From the NCBI GenBank assembly GCA_037074705.1, contig CM073591.1, positions 31,042,587-31,106,586 of the forward strand: DNA of 64,000 nt. Direction: 5' to 3'. Of this stretch, positions 22,182 through 32,249 are shown one piece after another. The notes under the pieces are model-generated. The model did not search any database and had not been told where the DNA came from. It saw only the letters and a list, made by a program, of their open reading frames with translations. Source of the stretch: Zhengitettix transpicula. Its lineage: Eukaryota; Arthropoda; Insecta; Orthoptera; Tetrigidae. Position 1 is the first letter of the stretch. The number at the start of each line of letters is the position of its first letter. The position numbers were made by a program, and so were the translations under genes.

Positions 22182-22440
22182 ATCAGCTAATTTTAAGTCA
22201 GAAAAAAATAATTTATTAATGTAACATTGAACAACGTTTCATCGCTTATTTAGCGACCTCATCAGGTGCAAGTTATAAAAAAAATTTGATAGGTAATTTT
22301 TTTTTATGTTTAATGACCTGTATCTCAAAACAAAATTTTAAACTTGAACCTGCTGAGGTCGCAAAATAAACGATGAAACGTTCTTTAATTTTACATTAAT
22401 AAATTATTTTTTCTGAGTTAAAATTGGCTGATGTTTTTTT
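22182..22440. repeat. Family C foldback repeat with paired hammerhead-like cores
   Basis: The outer arms mirror each other: ACATCAGCTAATTTTAAGTC on the left and AAATTGGCTGATG on the right. The left arm, read on the minus strand (22265-22236), has CTGATGA, a five-base stem GTCGC with GCGAT, then GAAAC. The right arm (22350-22379, plus strand) has CTGCTGA, a related stem, then GAAAC. A half copy lies at 25411-25530. Confidence 0.75.
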
Positions 22441-22564
22441 TATTCATTAGTTTTCTCAACAGTCTGAATATATATAGTCATGTATCACAACTTAAATCGT
22501 TACTCGAGTTTGGAAACAGATTTTACGTCGGTTGTGCTGAGTGTTTTCTAAAAAGAAATACCAT

Positions 22565-22850
22565 TCCCATACACCTGGACACCAGGGACAATTCTGAGAG
22601 GTGTACATTCCGAGGTGACAGGCGCTGTGAGCTACACCCATTGGAACAGTCGGCCAGTTGTCCCTAAATCTGGTCGAAGCAAGCAGTTGGGAATGCTGCG
22701 TGGAGTAAGGTTCCATCTACCTGATGTAGGGTTTCTAGGGTTGTTTTGAATCACTTTTAGGCCATTGTCTAGTTGGATCCTTAAACAATAACTAGAGGCG
22801 CATTCATTGGCCACATTATGCCCATCCGCATTCCGCCATTCCCATGCTGT
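22565..22850 (+). repeat. Diverged family A retroposon
   Basis: It retains blocks such as GAGAGGTGTACATTCCGAGG, TTGGAACAGTCGGCCAG and GGATCCTTAAACAATA, with many substitutions and no A tail. It appears to be an old copy. Confidence 0.65.
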
Positions 22851-22859
22851 ATCTATAAA

Positions 22860-23965
22860 ATATATGTAACTATTTAAAAGAGGAATTAATACATTTTAAA
22901 TAATTATGTGATATATTATAAAAGAGTTACATGCGTAAAGAATTATATTTCTCAAGTCGATGTTCTCGTGCGCATAGCATGATAAAAACATTTGTGATTG
23001 GTCACCGTTTTACTGTTTGATTGTATCAAATCTCGGAAAAAAAAGTTTTATAGATTGTTTAACGGACAAGTAAAAACATACCCCTAATTGTAGATCTTAT
23101 CAAGGATTATTTATTTCTACTAATGCAAAATCAGCTACTTCAATATTTACTAAACTAACTTGTATAGATAGTTACTTGTCGATTGAGGTTAATCGTCGTC
23201 GTTTAAGTGATTCATGGACTCGATTTGATCGTCGAGGATAAGGAAGGATACAAACAAGCTTTTGACATTGTGGAGAATTTTTATTTAGTCTTTGCATGGA
23301 ACGAAAATTATATAATTAAATACGGAGCTGAAAGTAACATCGAAACGATCTATCCAACTCCGTTCGTTCATAAAAGTAAATAAAAAAATAAAAAGACAAT
23401 TTTTATTTTTTTATTCTTATTTATGGAGTCAGTTCTTAACGTGTCACTTGACTTGGAGGTACAGGACATGAGAGTTACGTAGGAGGTAGCGTCTGAGAGT
23501 CACGAGGGAAGAAAACAACGCGCCTCACCACGGCAAAGCTCACTTCCTTGTTATGAGGATAACAGGAAGGTGAAGGAGATGGTTTGCTCAGAGCCTCCTA
23601 CATGTGCGTGCTTCCCTGTGCGGAGAGGTAGTGCTTTGTGTCTTAACAACAACCATGCAGCATGCACGCACATGCTGCGGTCGGTCGGTGCATGCACGCA
23701 CGTACGTACAACTTAATAAGGCTATTTCTTCGTAATTAATTAAATAAAATTTTGCAAATCTTATACATATATTTCTTTGATATTATTTTATCATTATGAG
23801 GGATAAAACTTTGAGTTTGTTAAATTATAATGTTTTAATTTTCATAGTAAATAGTCTGACTAATAAGCTGGATTTTTTTCGCATTTATTTAAAAAGATGT
23901 TCGAATAATATAATAGATATTTATCATTCATGTATATAATTTTCCTTATTTTGTAATTAAGTTAC
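22860..23965. other. No gene recognised; short GC palindromic patch at 23650-23710
   Basis: AT-rich sequence. At 23650-23710 the motif GCATGCACGCAC is repeated with its partial reverse complement around CGGTCGGTCGG. Confidence 0.4.

Positions 23966-23967
<2 letters not shown>

Positions 23968-24003
<36 letters not shown>
23968..24003. repeat. (AT)n microsatellite
   Basis: Alternating AT tract. Confidence 0.95.
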
Positions 24004-24007
<4 letters not shown>

Positions 24008-24039
24008 ATTAGGAGAATCCATTAAGGAACTAATTCACA

Positions 24040-24401
24040 TTCAAACTTGGATAGTGAGGGAGGATAGAAATAAATAGGAGAAATAGGAGGATTGCGCTTT
24101 ATGTGAATTCATATGCTCGGGCGAAGAAAATCATATGTTCAAAGCAGAGAGAAGGATGGAAGAAGAAGGAAAGACTGAAAATATTTGACCCAGATGGCCG
24201 AGATGGTTAAGGCGTCTGTGTACTAAGCAGAATACATGGGTTCAAGTCCCGCCTGGGTCAAATATTTTCAGTCTTTCCTTCTTCTTCCATCCTTCTCTCT
24301 GCTTTGAACATATGATTTTCTTCGTCCGAGCATATGAATTCACATAAAGCGCAATCCTCCTATTTCTCCTATTTATTTCTATCCTTCCTCACTATCCAAG
24401 T

Positions 24402-24406
<5 letters not shown>
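24040..24406. repeat. Near-perfect palindrome with 154-bp arms
   Basis: The left arm 24040-24193 and right arm 24253-24406 are reverse complements, with no indels and about two mismatches seen by eye. The 59-base spacer, closed by the innermost seven base pairs of the arms, forms a tRNA-like cloverleaf. The right arm runs directly into (AT)n. The near identity of the arms suggests a recent origin or gene conversion between them. A transcript from either strand would fold into a long hairpin. Confidence 0.9.
24187..24259 (+). tRNA. tRNA-like cloverleaf, serine-type relic (probably not functional)
   Basis: The 73-base structure has a 7-bp acceptor stem GACCCAG with CTGGGTC. The D arm TGGCCGAGATGGTTAAGGCG is very like that of serine tRNAs. 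The anticodon arm is TCTGT-GTACTAA-GCAGA with anticodon ACT, and the T arm has GGGTTCAAGTCCC. The long variable arm expected of a serine tRNA is absent (four bases remain), ACT is not a normal serine anticodon, and the first T-stem pair is mismatched. The A and B boxes are intact, so Pol III transcription is possible. It is best read as a tRNA-derived element at the tip of the palindrome. Confidence 0.5.
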
Positions 24407-24442
<36 letters not shown>

Positions 24443-24475
24443 TGTATGTGTGTGTGTGTGTGTATGTATATAGTT
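24407..24475. repeat. (AT)n followed by (GT)n microsatellite
   Basis: An alternating AT tract to 24440, then TGTGTGTGTGTGTGT and TATGTATATA. Confidence 0.95.
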
Positions 24476-24809
24476 TTTATTATTATAATTTATTAATAGA
24501 TCTTTTGGCTATACTTTCTTGCTTATCATTATTCTGTAAAATGTTTTATACATACATATAAAATACATGATACTTTCTGAATAAAATTATATTCAATCAT
24601 TGATAATATTGTAATTGTCAAAGATTTGCAAAACCTTTTAAATGACTTATGATGAATACTGTCGACAATAAATATTATAATATCTATGACAACCATTGTA
24701 CTATTAATTGTGATATGTTGTTATTCAATGCAATTGAATGAAAATGTTTGTATATAATTTGTATACATATTTAAATATAAAAAGATATGAAAGTGTAAAA
24801 TGTAAGGAA

Positions 24810-24935
24810 TGTACGCATGATGTTAATTCACAAAGATTGGGATCCTTGTTCCTTTCGTCAGATACTAAGAAGAGCCTAGAGAAACACAACTTCACTAGTC
24901 AGTTGACAACACTCAAAAAGCCCTGGACCACCAAA
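24810..24935 (-). repeat. Family B repeat arm, start of an inverted pair
   Basis: It contains GGGATCCTTGTTCCTTTCG and AGCCTAGAGAAACACAAC. It is followed by Penelope-like sequence and then by a family B arm in the opposite orientation at 25185-25345. Confidence 0.7.
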
Positions 24936-25182
24936 TCCTTGACCATTTTCCGCTCACTTTTTCCCTCGGGGGAGTAAAGCGGTCAAAGTCAAGCGTTTTT
25001 CTTACGCCACGCACATCTGCGTATTTTTAATAATTATTTCGTGTTTCCAAAATTGAGTTGAAGTGGCCAGCGAAAAATAAATTTCACTGTCATGATCGCT
25101 TTGTAATTTTACGTTGAAGTACTGTTTTCTACTTGATTAAAAACCACAAGGTGCCACTTGACACCTACAGCAAACATTGTGC
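24936..25182 (+). pseudogene. Penelope-like element internal fragment
   Basis: The segment 24990-25180 is the reverse complement of about 11700-11490 in the Penelope-like fragment. It shares blocks such as AGCGTTTTTCTTACGCCACG and CATGATCGCTTTGTAATTTT, ending GGTGCCACTTGACACCTACA. It is bracketed by family B arms pointing outward, linking family B to the ends of a Penelope-like element. No continuous reading frame remains. Confidence 0.6.
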
Positions 25183-25184
25183 TG

Positions 25185-25345
25185 ACCAGTGCGGTTGTGT
25201 TTCTCTAGGCTCTTCTTAGCACCTGACGAAATATACAAGGATCCCTGAAACGTTGTGTGGTATTTATATTACCCTTTTTTGTCTGTATTTGGCTATCTTT
25301 CTAGTTCATTATTTTCAATCAGACGTAATATTTTTATTTTTTAAA
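25185..25345 (+). repeat. Family B repeat arm with hammerhead-like core
   Basis: The core at 25223-25251 reads CTGACGA, spacer, ATCCCT, GAAAC, followed by GTTGTGTGGTATTTATATTA and the terminal CAATCAGACGTAA. The 5' half of the stem is mutated here (ATAT in place of GGGA). Confidence 0.75.
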
Positions 25346-25410
25346 AAAAAATATGTTGACTGCCGTGGCCGAAATGCCTAACCTGTCCATCAAATATTTT
25401 TAAAATAAAT

Positions 25411-25530
25411 TGGATCCTGATGAGATTGTATATTAAGCGATAAAACGTTGTTAATTTAATAAATTCCTCTTTTTTTCTGCCTTAAAATTGGCTGATGTGT
25501 ATTTATTTATTAGTTTTCTCATTAGTCTGT
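25411..25530 (+). repeat. Family C repeat, right half
   Basis: It has CCTGATGAGATTGTA then GCGATAAAACGTTG at 25416-25450, and ends TTAAAATTGGCTGATGTG, as in the right arm of the copy at 22182-22440. Confidence 0.65.
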
Positions 25531-25531
25531 T

Positions 25532-25931
25532 TTTTAGGGTAACAGGCTACATGAGGGTAATCCATGGTGGCAACTCCCCTTTAATAGCATAGAAAGGGAT
25601 CTGAAAGGGGGGATGTGGAAGGGTAGAGGAAGGTAGCCAAGGGTTACTAGGGCCCTCGGACTATATTTTAAGGATCCTACCCGGCATTCGCCTAAAGAAA
25701 TGCAGGGAAAACCCTAGGAAAACCTGCATCGGGTAGGTCGAGCATTGTGTACTTGTCCCACGCCCTTCCGATAGCGGGAGAAGAGTTTGCTGTGGGGACG
25801 CAGCATTCCCTTCTCCGTGCCTCGACCAGTTTAGGAGGCAGCTGGCCGACTATTCCAATGGGAATAGCGAACAACTCTTACCGTATGCCTAAGGTCTGCG
25901 ACCCCGGAACATACACCTCTCAAAACAGGCC
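25532..25931 (-). repeat. Family A retroposon, 5'-truncated
   Basis: It runs in reverse from TTTTTTAGGGTAACAGG at the left and breaks off at CTCTCAAAACAGGCC on the right, so the 5' hairpin is missing. Confidence 0.85.
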
Positions 25932-25939
25932 ATATTTAT

Positions 25940-27175
25940 TATATATATCATTATAACATCTATACTACTGTAGGTACAAGTCGTATTTCAGTGATATTTC
26001 CATTCCACTACAATTGGATCCTTTAATTTTTACTTGTATGTGTGTAGGAGAGTTAAGAAATTTCAATGGCTGGATTAGTTTTCTTTATTCAGTCGTAAGA
26101 ATAATACTAGAATAGGATTTTGGCCAGCTAAACGGAATACAGTCACCTAGAAAAGTAAACATGTGGGAGGAGAACTGCATTGCTATTGCTGTACACCTTT
26201 TCCGCCAACGGTATTTCGTGCCGGACATTGATACGCCTATAAACCGCGTATTGCTTCATTCTGCAAATTTTTTATTTGTAATACAGTGTATCGTATTGGA
26301 AGACATAATCCAACAGGAGCAGCCAAACGTAAAGCGGCTTTGATCTCCAACTCGCAATACAAGTGGTTTTCGTGTTTTTCCTTGTAGGTGGGCGTGTTGT
26401 CTCACGAACAAGTCTTTAATCTGGAGATTATAAGTCGTATAAAATTTCACATGACGTTACGAAACATATTTAGCAACCGTATAATCAGTAAAAGGATTCC
26501 TTCCGGGTCAGCAATTGTTTTTCGAAAGGAGAGAGTCAACAGATTCTCTGCTGGGAGGAATTCTAGGTCAAATATTGGTTTTCTAGGTAATAATAATAAT
26601 CAATTGTGAGTGGTGAAGTTTTGTCTCGTTTTGTAGGTACGATTTTCTACCTAACCTTTATCTCAACTTATTTTGACGAAACACCGTCAAGGAGACTCTT
26701 CAAGTCACATATGTTCCTGTCAACAGTAAATAGATTTCAATGTACATGACTGTGTATCCGTCATTATTTTCTAAAGCTTCAAACCAAACAGATGGTTCAA
26801 TGTAATTAACGTATTCAGACGACGTCTTTTTTCTTAGCCTGCCAATCATTACGAAATTAACTTCCGTTTACCGGACGTTAATAACAATCTTACTGTTGAC
26901 ATACACGTCCTGATGCACGACTTTCTTCTGATACGGAATTAATTGACAGATAAACAAAAATTAAGGTCGTCCAAAATAATATCAATAAGTTTCCAGAATA
27001 CCGTCATGAATATTGATGTGTAATTAAATACAACTCGGCTACATTTCCATACTGATTCATACAATTAATTATTTTAATCAGCTAATACGGATAGTCTGAG
27101 TGTGAACTACAAGAATTTATGTTATTTAATTAAATTTACTATTTGTAGATAAATTAAATGAAGATTCTGTATATA
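25940..27175. other. No recognised features
   Basis: AT-rich sequence. The ORFs at 26161-26609 have no recognisable domain. Confidence 0.4.
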
Positions 27176-27180
27176 ACAAA

Positions 27181-27293
27181 AATGGGAAATAAAAGAGGGA
27201 ATGAAAAAGAAGGTGAAGAAAGAGGTTATGAGGGAAGTGAGGGTCAATTTAGAAGAAAATAGGAGGAGAAAAGGACTGTATCAATTTTTCACT
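27181..27293 (+). repeat. Direct repeat flanking a Penelope-like gene remnant, left copy
   Basis: GGGAAATAAAAGAGGGAATG and the following 95 bases recur at 27877-27985 with few changes. Confidence 0.75.
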
Positions 27294-27409
27294 TCTAGTA
27301 ATAATAAAAAGAAAATAAAGAAAAAGGAACAGATGAAAAAGAGGATGAATCGCTGAAGAGTCAGAAGGATGAAGAACAGGGAAAAAGGAAGAATATCAGC
27401 TATCACGGA

Positions 27410-27874
27410 ATGACTTCCATAAAAGTACTATCAGAAAATTTTGGGAAATTAATGAATGGTAACGGATTCTGGGAAGAGAAGATTGCGTGGAAACCGATGA
27501 GTAAAATAAAGAATATGATGAACAGTACAAAGGATAAGATTGAAAAGAACAAAAGAACGAATTGCATATATAAAATGAAATGTGAGGGATGCTAGAAAAA
27601 GTATATCAGTATGACGAGTTTGGATATGAAAAATTAAGATCCATTACCACAAGGGAAATATGAAAGCGCAATAAAAGACAAGCACGGCATTATCACAACA
27701 TTTAAAGAACACTGGACATATAAATGTGAGTGGACTAAGTATGAGTTGTTAGATTTTGAAGAGTCAAGATATAAAAGAGGGTTGCTGGATCGACTGTATA
27801 TTCAACAGCATTTCGAAGAACTTGTGAATAAAAGAAAGGATGCGGGAAATATGGGGGTTTTCTATGCCAAATAA
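27410..27874 (+). pseudogene. Penelope-like element, reverse transcriptase end plus GIY-YIG endonuclease
   Basis: A single frame of 154 codons, broken by two internal stops (27593 and about 27650). The first part, WKPMSKIKNMMNSTKDKIEK, matches the basic linker between the reverse transcriptase and endonuclease of Penelope-like elements. It is followed by NCIYKMKCEGC and, after the first stop, KKYISMTSLDM, the counterpart of VVYKIPC-x2-C and YIGQT. The end carries TFKEHWTYKCEW, ELLDFEESRYKRGLLDRLYI and a terminal GVFYAK. These correspond to the later histidine and acidic residues of the domain. The family's catalytic glutamate position may be the D of LLDRLYI. This subfamily is quite different from the fragments at 11.4 and 46.3 kb, so at least two Penelope lineages are present. 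Confidence 0.7.
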
Positions 27875-27876
27875 CA

Positions 27877-27985
27877 AAAAAGGGAAATAAAAGAGGGAAT
27901 GAAAAAGAAGATGAAAAAAGGGGTTATGAGGAAAGTGAGGGTCAATTTAGAAGAAAAGAGGAGGAAAAGACTATATCAATTTGGG
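27877..27985 (+). repeat. Direct repeat flanking a Penelope-like gene remnant, right copy
   Basis: It begins three bases after the stop codon at 27874 and repeats 27181-27293. It ends with GGGGGTTTCTATGCCA, which echoes the last codons of the pseudogene. This points to a tandem duplication or head-to-tail arrangement. Confidence 0.75.
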
Positions 27986-28119
27986 GGTTTCTATGCCAGT
28001 ATAATCGAAAAAAATCAAAAGAACGGGGAAAGGGTAACAGTACACACGTAAAATTTAAAATTAGTGGCGAAAAATGTGGTATTTGCAATATATGTTAGAA
28101 TAAGTAGTCTTTGAAAGAA

Positions 28120-28490
28120 CTTTGGGCATACGGTAAGAGTTGTCCGCTATTCCTATTGGAGTAGTCGGCCAGTTGCCTCCTAAAATGGTCAAGGCACGGC
28201 GAGGGGATAGTTGCGACCCCACAGCAAACCCCTCTACCGCCATCGGAAGGGCGTGGGACAAGTACCAAATGCCCGACCTACCTGATGCAGGTTTTTATAG
28301 GGTTTTCCCTGCATCACTTTTAGGCGAATTGCCGGGTAGGATCCTTAAACCATAGCCCGGGGGCCCTAGTTACCCCTTGGCTACCTTCCTCTACCCTTCC
28401 GCATCCCCCCTTTCACTCCTTTTCCTATGCTATAACAGGGGAGTGGCCACCATGTGGATTACCCTATACATAGCCTGTCTACACCTTTTT
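28120..28490 (+). repeat. Family A retroposon, 5'-truncated
   Basis: It starts at CTTTGGGCATACGGTAAGAG and ends GCCTGTCTACACCTTTTTT, so the tail here is T-rich rather than A-rich. Confidence 0.8.
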
Positions 28491-28509
28491 TATTTTTAAA
28501 AAAAATTGT

Positions 28510-30990
28510 TTAACCAGATACAGTGATCGACGTAATCATATATATGTTACGAACAAGAAAAAAATTGAGGAAATGCACTTTATAAAAGTCACATTTTACG
28601 GTAGACGACAGGTATGAAAATACTAATGCAAATGTATGTGATGTAATGTAAAAAATAATAGTTGCATGTCGTATGTAAAATTATGTATGTATAACAAATG
28701 TTTTATTTTAAAAAAAGAGATGATTATGGCAAACACCGAAAGCTCCTGTAGTTTACATATCTAAGAAAATAAAGATATGAAGAGAACTGTATGTGGTTTG
28801 GTACAGAACAAGTATATATAACCAAAAAAGTTTTTGTGACTTGACAGTGTTTTTTTTAAAAAAAATTGTTATTTAATTGGTAGTAAATCACTAACGCTAC
28901 GGTATTATTGAGAACTAATCACTGGAATCTGAGAATTAAGATATTATAGTATAGCGCGTTATTTAGAATATGCGTCTTTTAATTGATTATACTGATATTT
29001 TAGTCAGTTTGTTTAAACGCGTGAGCAACCATGTTTAGCCAACATCAGCAGAAAGTACCGTTTGGTGCCAGTCAGGCTGGGGATTGTAACTGTACCTCCA
29101 TCGGAGTGGTTTTCCCGTCAGTAAACAGCAGGTGCAGAGGGTCTCGCCGTAGAAATTCTCGACGTCGGTTTGCCTAAGACCTGTGATTGTTCCATAACAA
29201 ATTAAATGGACCAATAGAGAAACAGCTGGTCTGACAGGTCGGGAGAAGTGGATGCCTGGTCAGGCATTCTGACTGGAGAGGTGGCAGTGAGCGGTTGCAG
29301 TTTTTAAGAATTTATCAGCGAGACTCCACCAGACACCCCAATCGATGACCAGCTGCGAGGGACGTCGCTGTGTAGCTGAGTCCCCAGTCTGGTAACCAAA
29401 ATCGCATGTTTCATGGTTGCGTAGAGCACTTGGTATAAATTCGTTTCCCGGGCCTAGTTTGCCACAACATACCTGAGATTTTCATAACTGGCTGGTCGGG
29501 GGCAAAAATTTATAATTGTACATATTTATATCTAATAAATTAGCTAAGTATGGAAAGGGCTGTTGTTTTCGCAAAGTTACTTCCCCTACCGCAGGTAAGC
29601 CTAGAGCGCAGGTAAGCCGTTCTAGGAATTGGACCGTCGAGACATTCTACGGCTGGTAGCGAACGGAGTGCCACAACAGAGTGGACACAGTTTGGAATAA
29701 CATCAAGCTCTACTGCCAACCAAAGGTAGCCTCCTCCAACTCTCCTTTAAGGTTCCCCCCTGTGAAAGCTACCATATGAGAAACCTATACATGAGGCCTG
29801 GTGAATAGTTATTCATGACTCTTAAAACAATTGCCAGTGGGCTTCGTGAAGTTGATCTAATTAACGAAAAAGCATGTCTGATTTCAGTAGGTATATTTTG
29901 ATTAATCTTTAGGAAGAACTATTTTTGGAATCGTACAGGTCAATTCTAACAGGGCATATATAATTCGTTTGATTAAATTCTGGGGTAATCCGGTTAGACA
30001 CGTTTAGTGAGAATAGCAATTAGATCGTATTTCGATTGACGGGAAGGAGCGATGATAGATAGCTGTCGGACCTGTTATTAGGGAGGCGAATCGCGAACTT
30101 GGCCGGCCGGCATGAGTAATGCTGATGGGCGGACGTGTTTGTACCTCACATTACGCTCCAATTTATAACCGAGGAACAGTGAAAGTCAGGGTGGAGGTAA
30201 ACGAGCTGACCTGAGCTTCGGCAAACAGATCCACTTTCCAATTCTACGCACCCTCACATGTCCGCTTTTACATTACTTACACTAATCATCATAGATATTA
30301 TTTTTCTTGGGCCGAAAAGCCCATTTTTCTAAGCACCCAACAGAACTAACCCCCATAAACGTGGTATCTGAAGATAGGTAATTTTTTAGTGCTGCAGCCA
30401 CACCTATTTTTATCGTACTAATTAAAGAGTAAAGGACTAACTATTCGGAGCAGTCACTTTATAACTTCTTGTGGACCAACATAGTCACTCCTATACAATC
30501 CGTAATAATGAATCACAGTTATATATACAGGGTCCAAAAAATTTAGAATAGAATTAACGCATGTTTCGGAAATAACAACGTCCAGAAAGTACTAATTGAA
30601 CAAAAAACAAATCGTAAAATAAATAAGTGCATCCGCGGAGAAGCAATATTAAATTATATGCAATAAATTGAAATTTTAATATGCAACGATTAGAGAAGCA
30701 GAGGTGGAGTTACTGTGCAGGAGTCGTGATTATATGTGGTGAAAAAAGAGACACCATCGTGGTGTGTGCCACGGAAGTAAACTATCGTGACGCATCGCCG
30801 GTTAAAGTTTCTTGTCAAATATATACTCAGGTTAAAATAAATAGAACAAGGGCACGATTGATGTAAGTGAAATGAATACATCAAGTGAAATAAATAATAA
30901 AAACACCAGTGAGACACAAATGAAGCACGTTGAGGAAACATCATACATAATGAAATTTTAATAATAATAATAACATATATTATTATGTAA
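28510..30990. other. Largely unique region, no gene recognised
   Basis: A small ORF at 29031-29177 (48 codons, MFSQHQQKVPFGASQAG start, arginine-rich end) lies in a GC-richer patch at 29000-29460, but I do not recognise it. A short stretch at 29725-29790 (CAAAGGTAGCC, TCTCCTTTAAGGTTCC) is a possible old family A relic in reverse. The patch 30040-30240 is also GC-richer and unique. Confidence 0.4.
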
Positions 30991-30999
30991 TAATAAGAA

Positions 31000-31121
31000 A
31001 GATAGTCAAATTAAGACAAAAATGCTTGGGTTTTGTCAACTGACTTGTGCAGTTGTGTCTCTCTATGTTCTTGCAACTGAAGAAAGGAACGAGGATTCCA
31101 TAAGCGTTGTGTGGTATTTAT
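31000..31121 (+). repeat. Family B repeat, left part, split by a LINE
   Basis: It starts AAGAAAGATAGTCAAATTAA and runs to CGTTGTGTGGTATTTAT (31121). It continues at 31738 after the LINE insertion. The core reads CTGAAGA, GGAA, TTCC, ATAAGCG, so GAAAC is lost. Confidence 0.75.
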
Positions 31122-31737
31122 CTTCTTCTTCTTCTGCTTTTAGCCTGTTCCGGCTTCACCTCACCATCTCAACCTTGGTCTTCGAACACTCATTTTGCCT
31201 ACTGGTTTATATTCCAGCCCTTGTTTTGGAAATCTGTCTCTAGGCATTCCGCAATACATGTTCTCTCCACCTTTCTTTACACCCTGTTAACTTATCTGTG
31301 ATCACCTCAACACTTATGGAAGTACTCCTTATTTTATCCATCCTTGTACACCCCTTGACTGCTCTAAGAAATTTCAATTCAGCTGCCTCTATTTATATTT
31401 AGTTACCCAGCATTCTGACCCATACAACATTGCCATCACCTTATAAAATTTAATTTGTGTTTCTTTTCTGGTTTTACCTTTTAACGTTCTTCTTATTGTC
31501 CCACATATCCTCTGAAAATCGTAAATTTTATTTGTGATATCTTTATCCTCTTCAAATGTTATTTCACATCCTAAATATTGGAACTGTTCGAGTGTTTTCC
31601 CTTCTGTGACAATTTTTGTTCTTATTTGATTGTTTCGTAAGAACGCCATGGTTTTTGTTTTACTTATTGAAATTTTCAGGTTATATATTTTACTCCGTTG
31701 GTGTAACTTATAAACCGCCATTTGTAGTTTGGTATTG
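31122..31737 (-). mobile_element. 5'-truncated LINE with 16-bp target-site duplication
   Basis: GTTGTGTGGTATTTAT occurs on both sides (31106-31121 and 31738-31753). The element is reversed: its 3' tail, a GAA repeat, is at 31122-31136. Its truncated 5' end abuts 31737. It interrupts a family B repeat, so it is younger than that copy. Confidence 0.9.
31134..31721 (-). pseudogene. Non-LTR retrotransposon reverse transcriptase, C-terminal part
   Basis: The frame 31721-31389 reads MAVYKLHQRSKIYNLKISIS, then KTKTMAF, then FQYLGCEITFEEDKD, then ICGTIRRTLKGKTRKETQIK and LYGSECW. These are the last motifs of a LINE reverse transcriptase: the KTK-M-F block, YLG, and a final LYGSE-W. After a stop, the sequence continues with IEAAELKFLRAVKGCTRMDK and WREHVLRNA, as in the family's C-terminal extension. 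The catalytic YADD motif lies upstream and is lost by 5' truncation. Two further stops follow. Confidence 0.85.
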
Positions 31738-31830
31738 GTTGTGTGGTATTTATATTACCGCTTATTTTGTCTTATTTTTGTTTGGCTATCTGTCGTATTA
31801 TTAATTTTTAATCAGACGTAAAATTATTTT
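31738..31830 (+). repeat. Family B repeat, right part
   Basis: It contains GTTGTGTGGTATTTATATTA, TTTGGCTATCTGTCG and the terminal AATCAGACGTAAAATT. Confidence 0.8.
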
Positions 31831-31834
31831 AATT

Positions 31835-32245
31835 TTATAATGCTTTAAAACTAAGGGTATTTCTGAAAACGACAAAGAAATATAGCAGAGACTTCTACAG
31901 TTAGACGTGGTGGCCATTTTAGCAAAAGTTGCCAGACTTCCGGGCAATAAAGATCCACGACACGACGCTTACGGAACAGTCCTGTTTCGTGGCTTGCGTT
32001 ATTAAAGACCGTCAAATACTTCACCGTTGTATATGGCGCCATTCATAGGCGCAAAATATATGGAACAACCTTGAGGTCCGGGATGTCACCGTGTCCTCAC
32101 CTAGTAGTCAGCGCATCTGTTTCCGCGATCGGATGTAAACATGTTCTTCACAGAGGAAGAACAGCTACTAGCAATTTCATAATTACGGTAAAGTGTCTCC
32201 GTTATTGATTCTTATGTAATACAAAACGGGGGTTCTTATATATTT
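31835..32245. other. No recognised features
   Basis: Moderate GC around 31900-32160, with no ORF or repeat recognised. Confidence 0.4.
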
Positions 32246-32249
32246 ATAT

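Noticed and set aside
24187..24259. Functional tRNA-Ser gene
   Set aside because: Variable arm lost, anticodon ACT not expected, and T stem imperfect. Kept only as a tRNA-like relic.
25692..25956. Recurring ORFs such as MSHALPIAGEEFAVGTQHSL across family A copies
   Set aside because: They appear on both strands of the same repeat and are broken at different points in different copies. They follow from GC-rich repeat sequence, not from a gene.
29031..29177. 48-codon arginine-rich ORF as a gene
   Set aside because: It has a plausible start but no homology recognised, no signal peptide and no splice context. Mentioned only in the region note.
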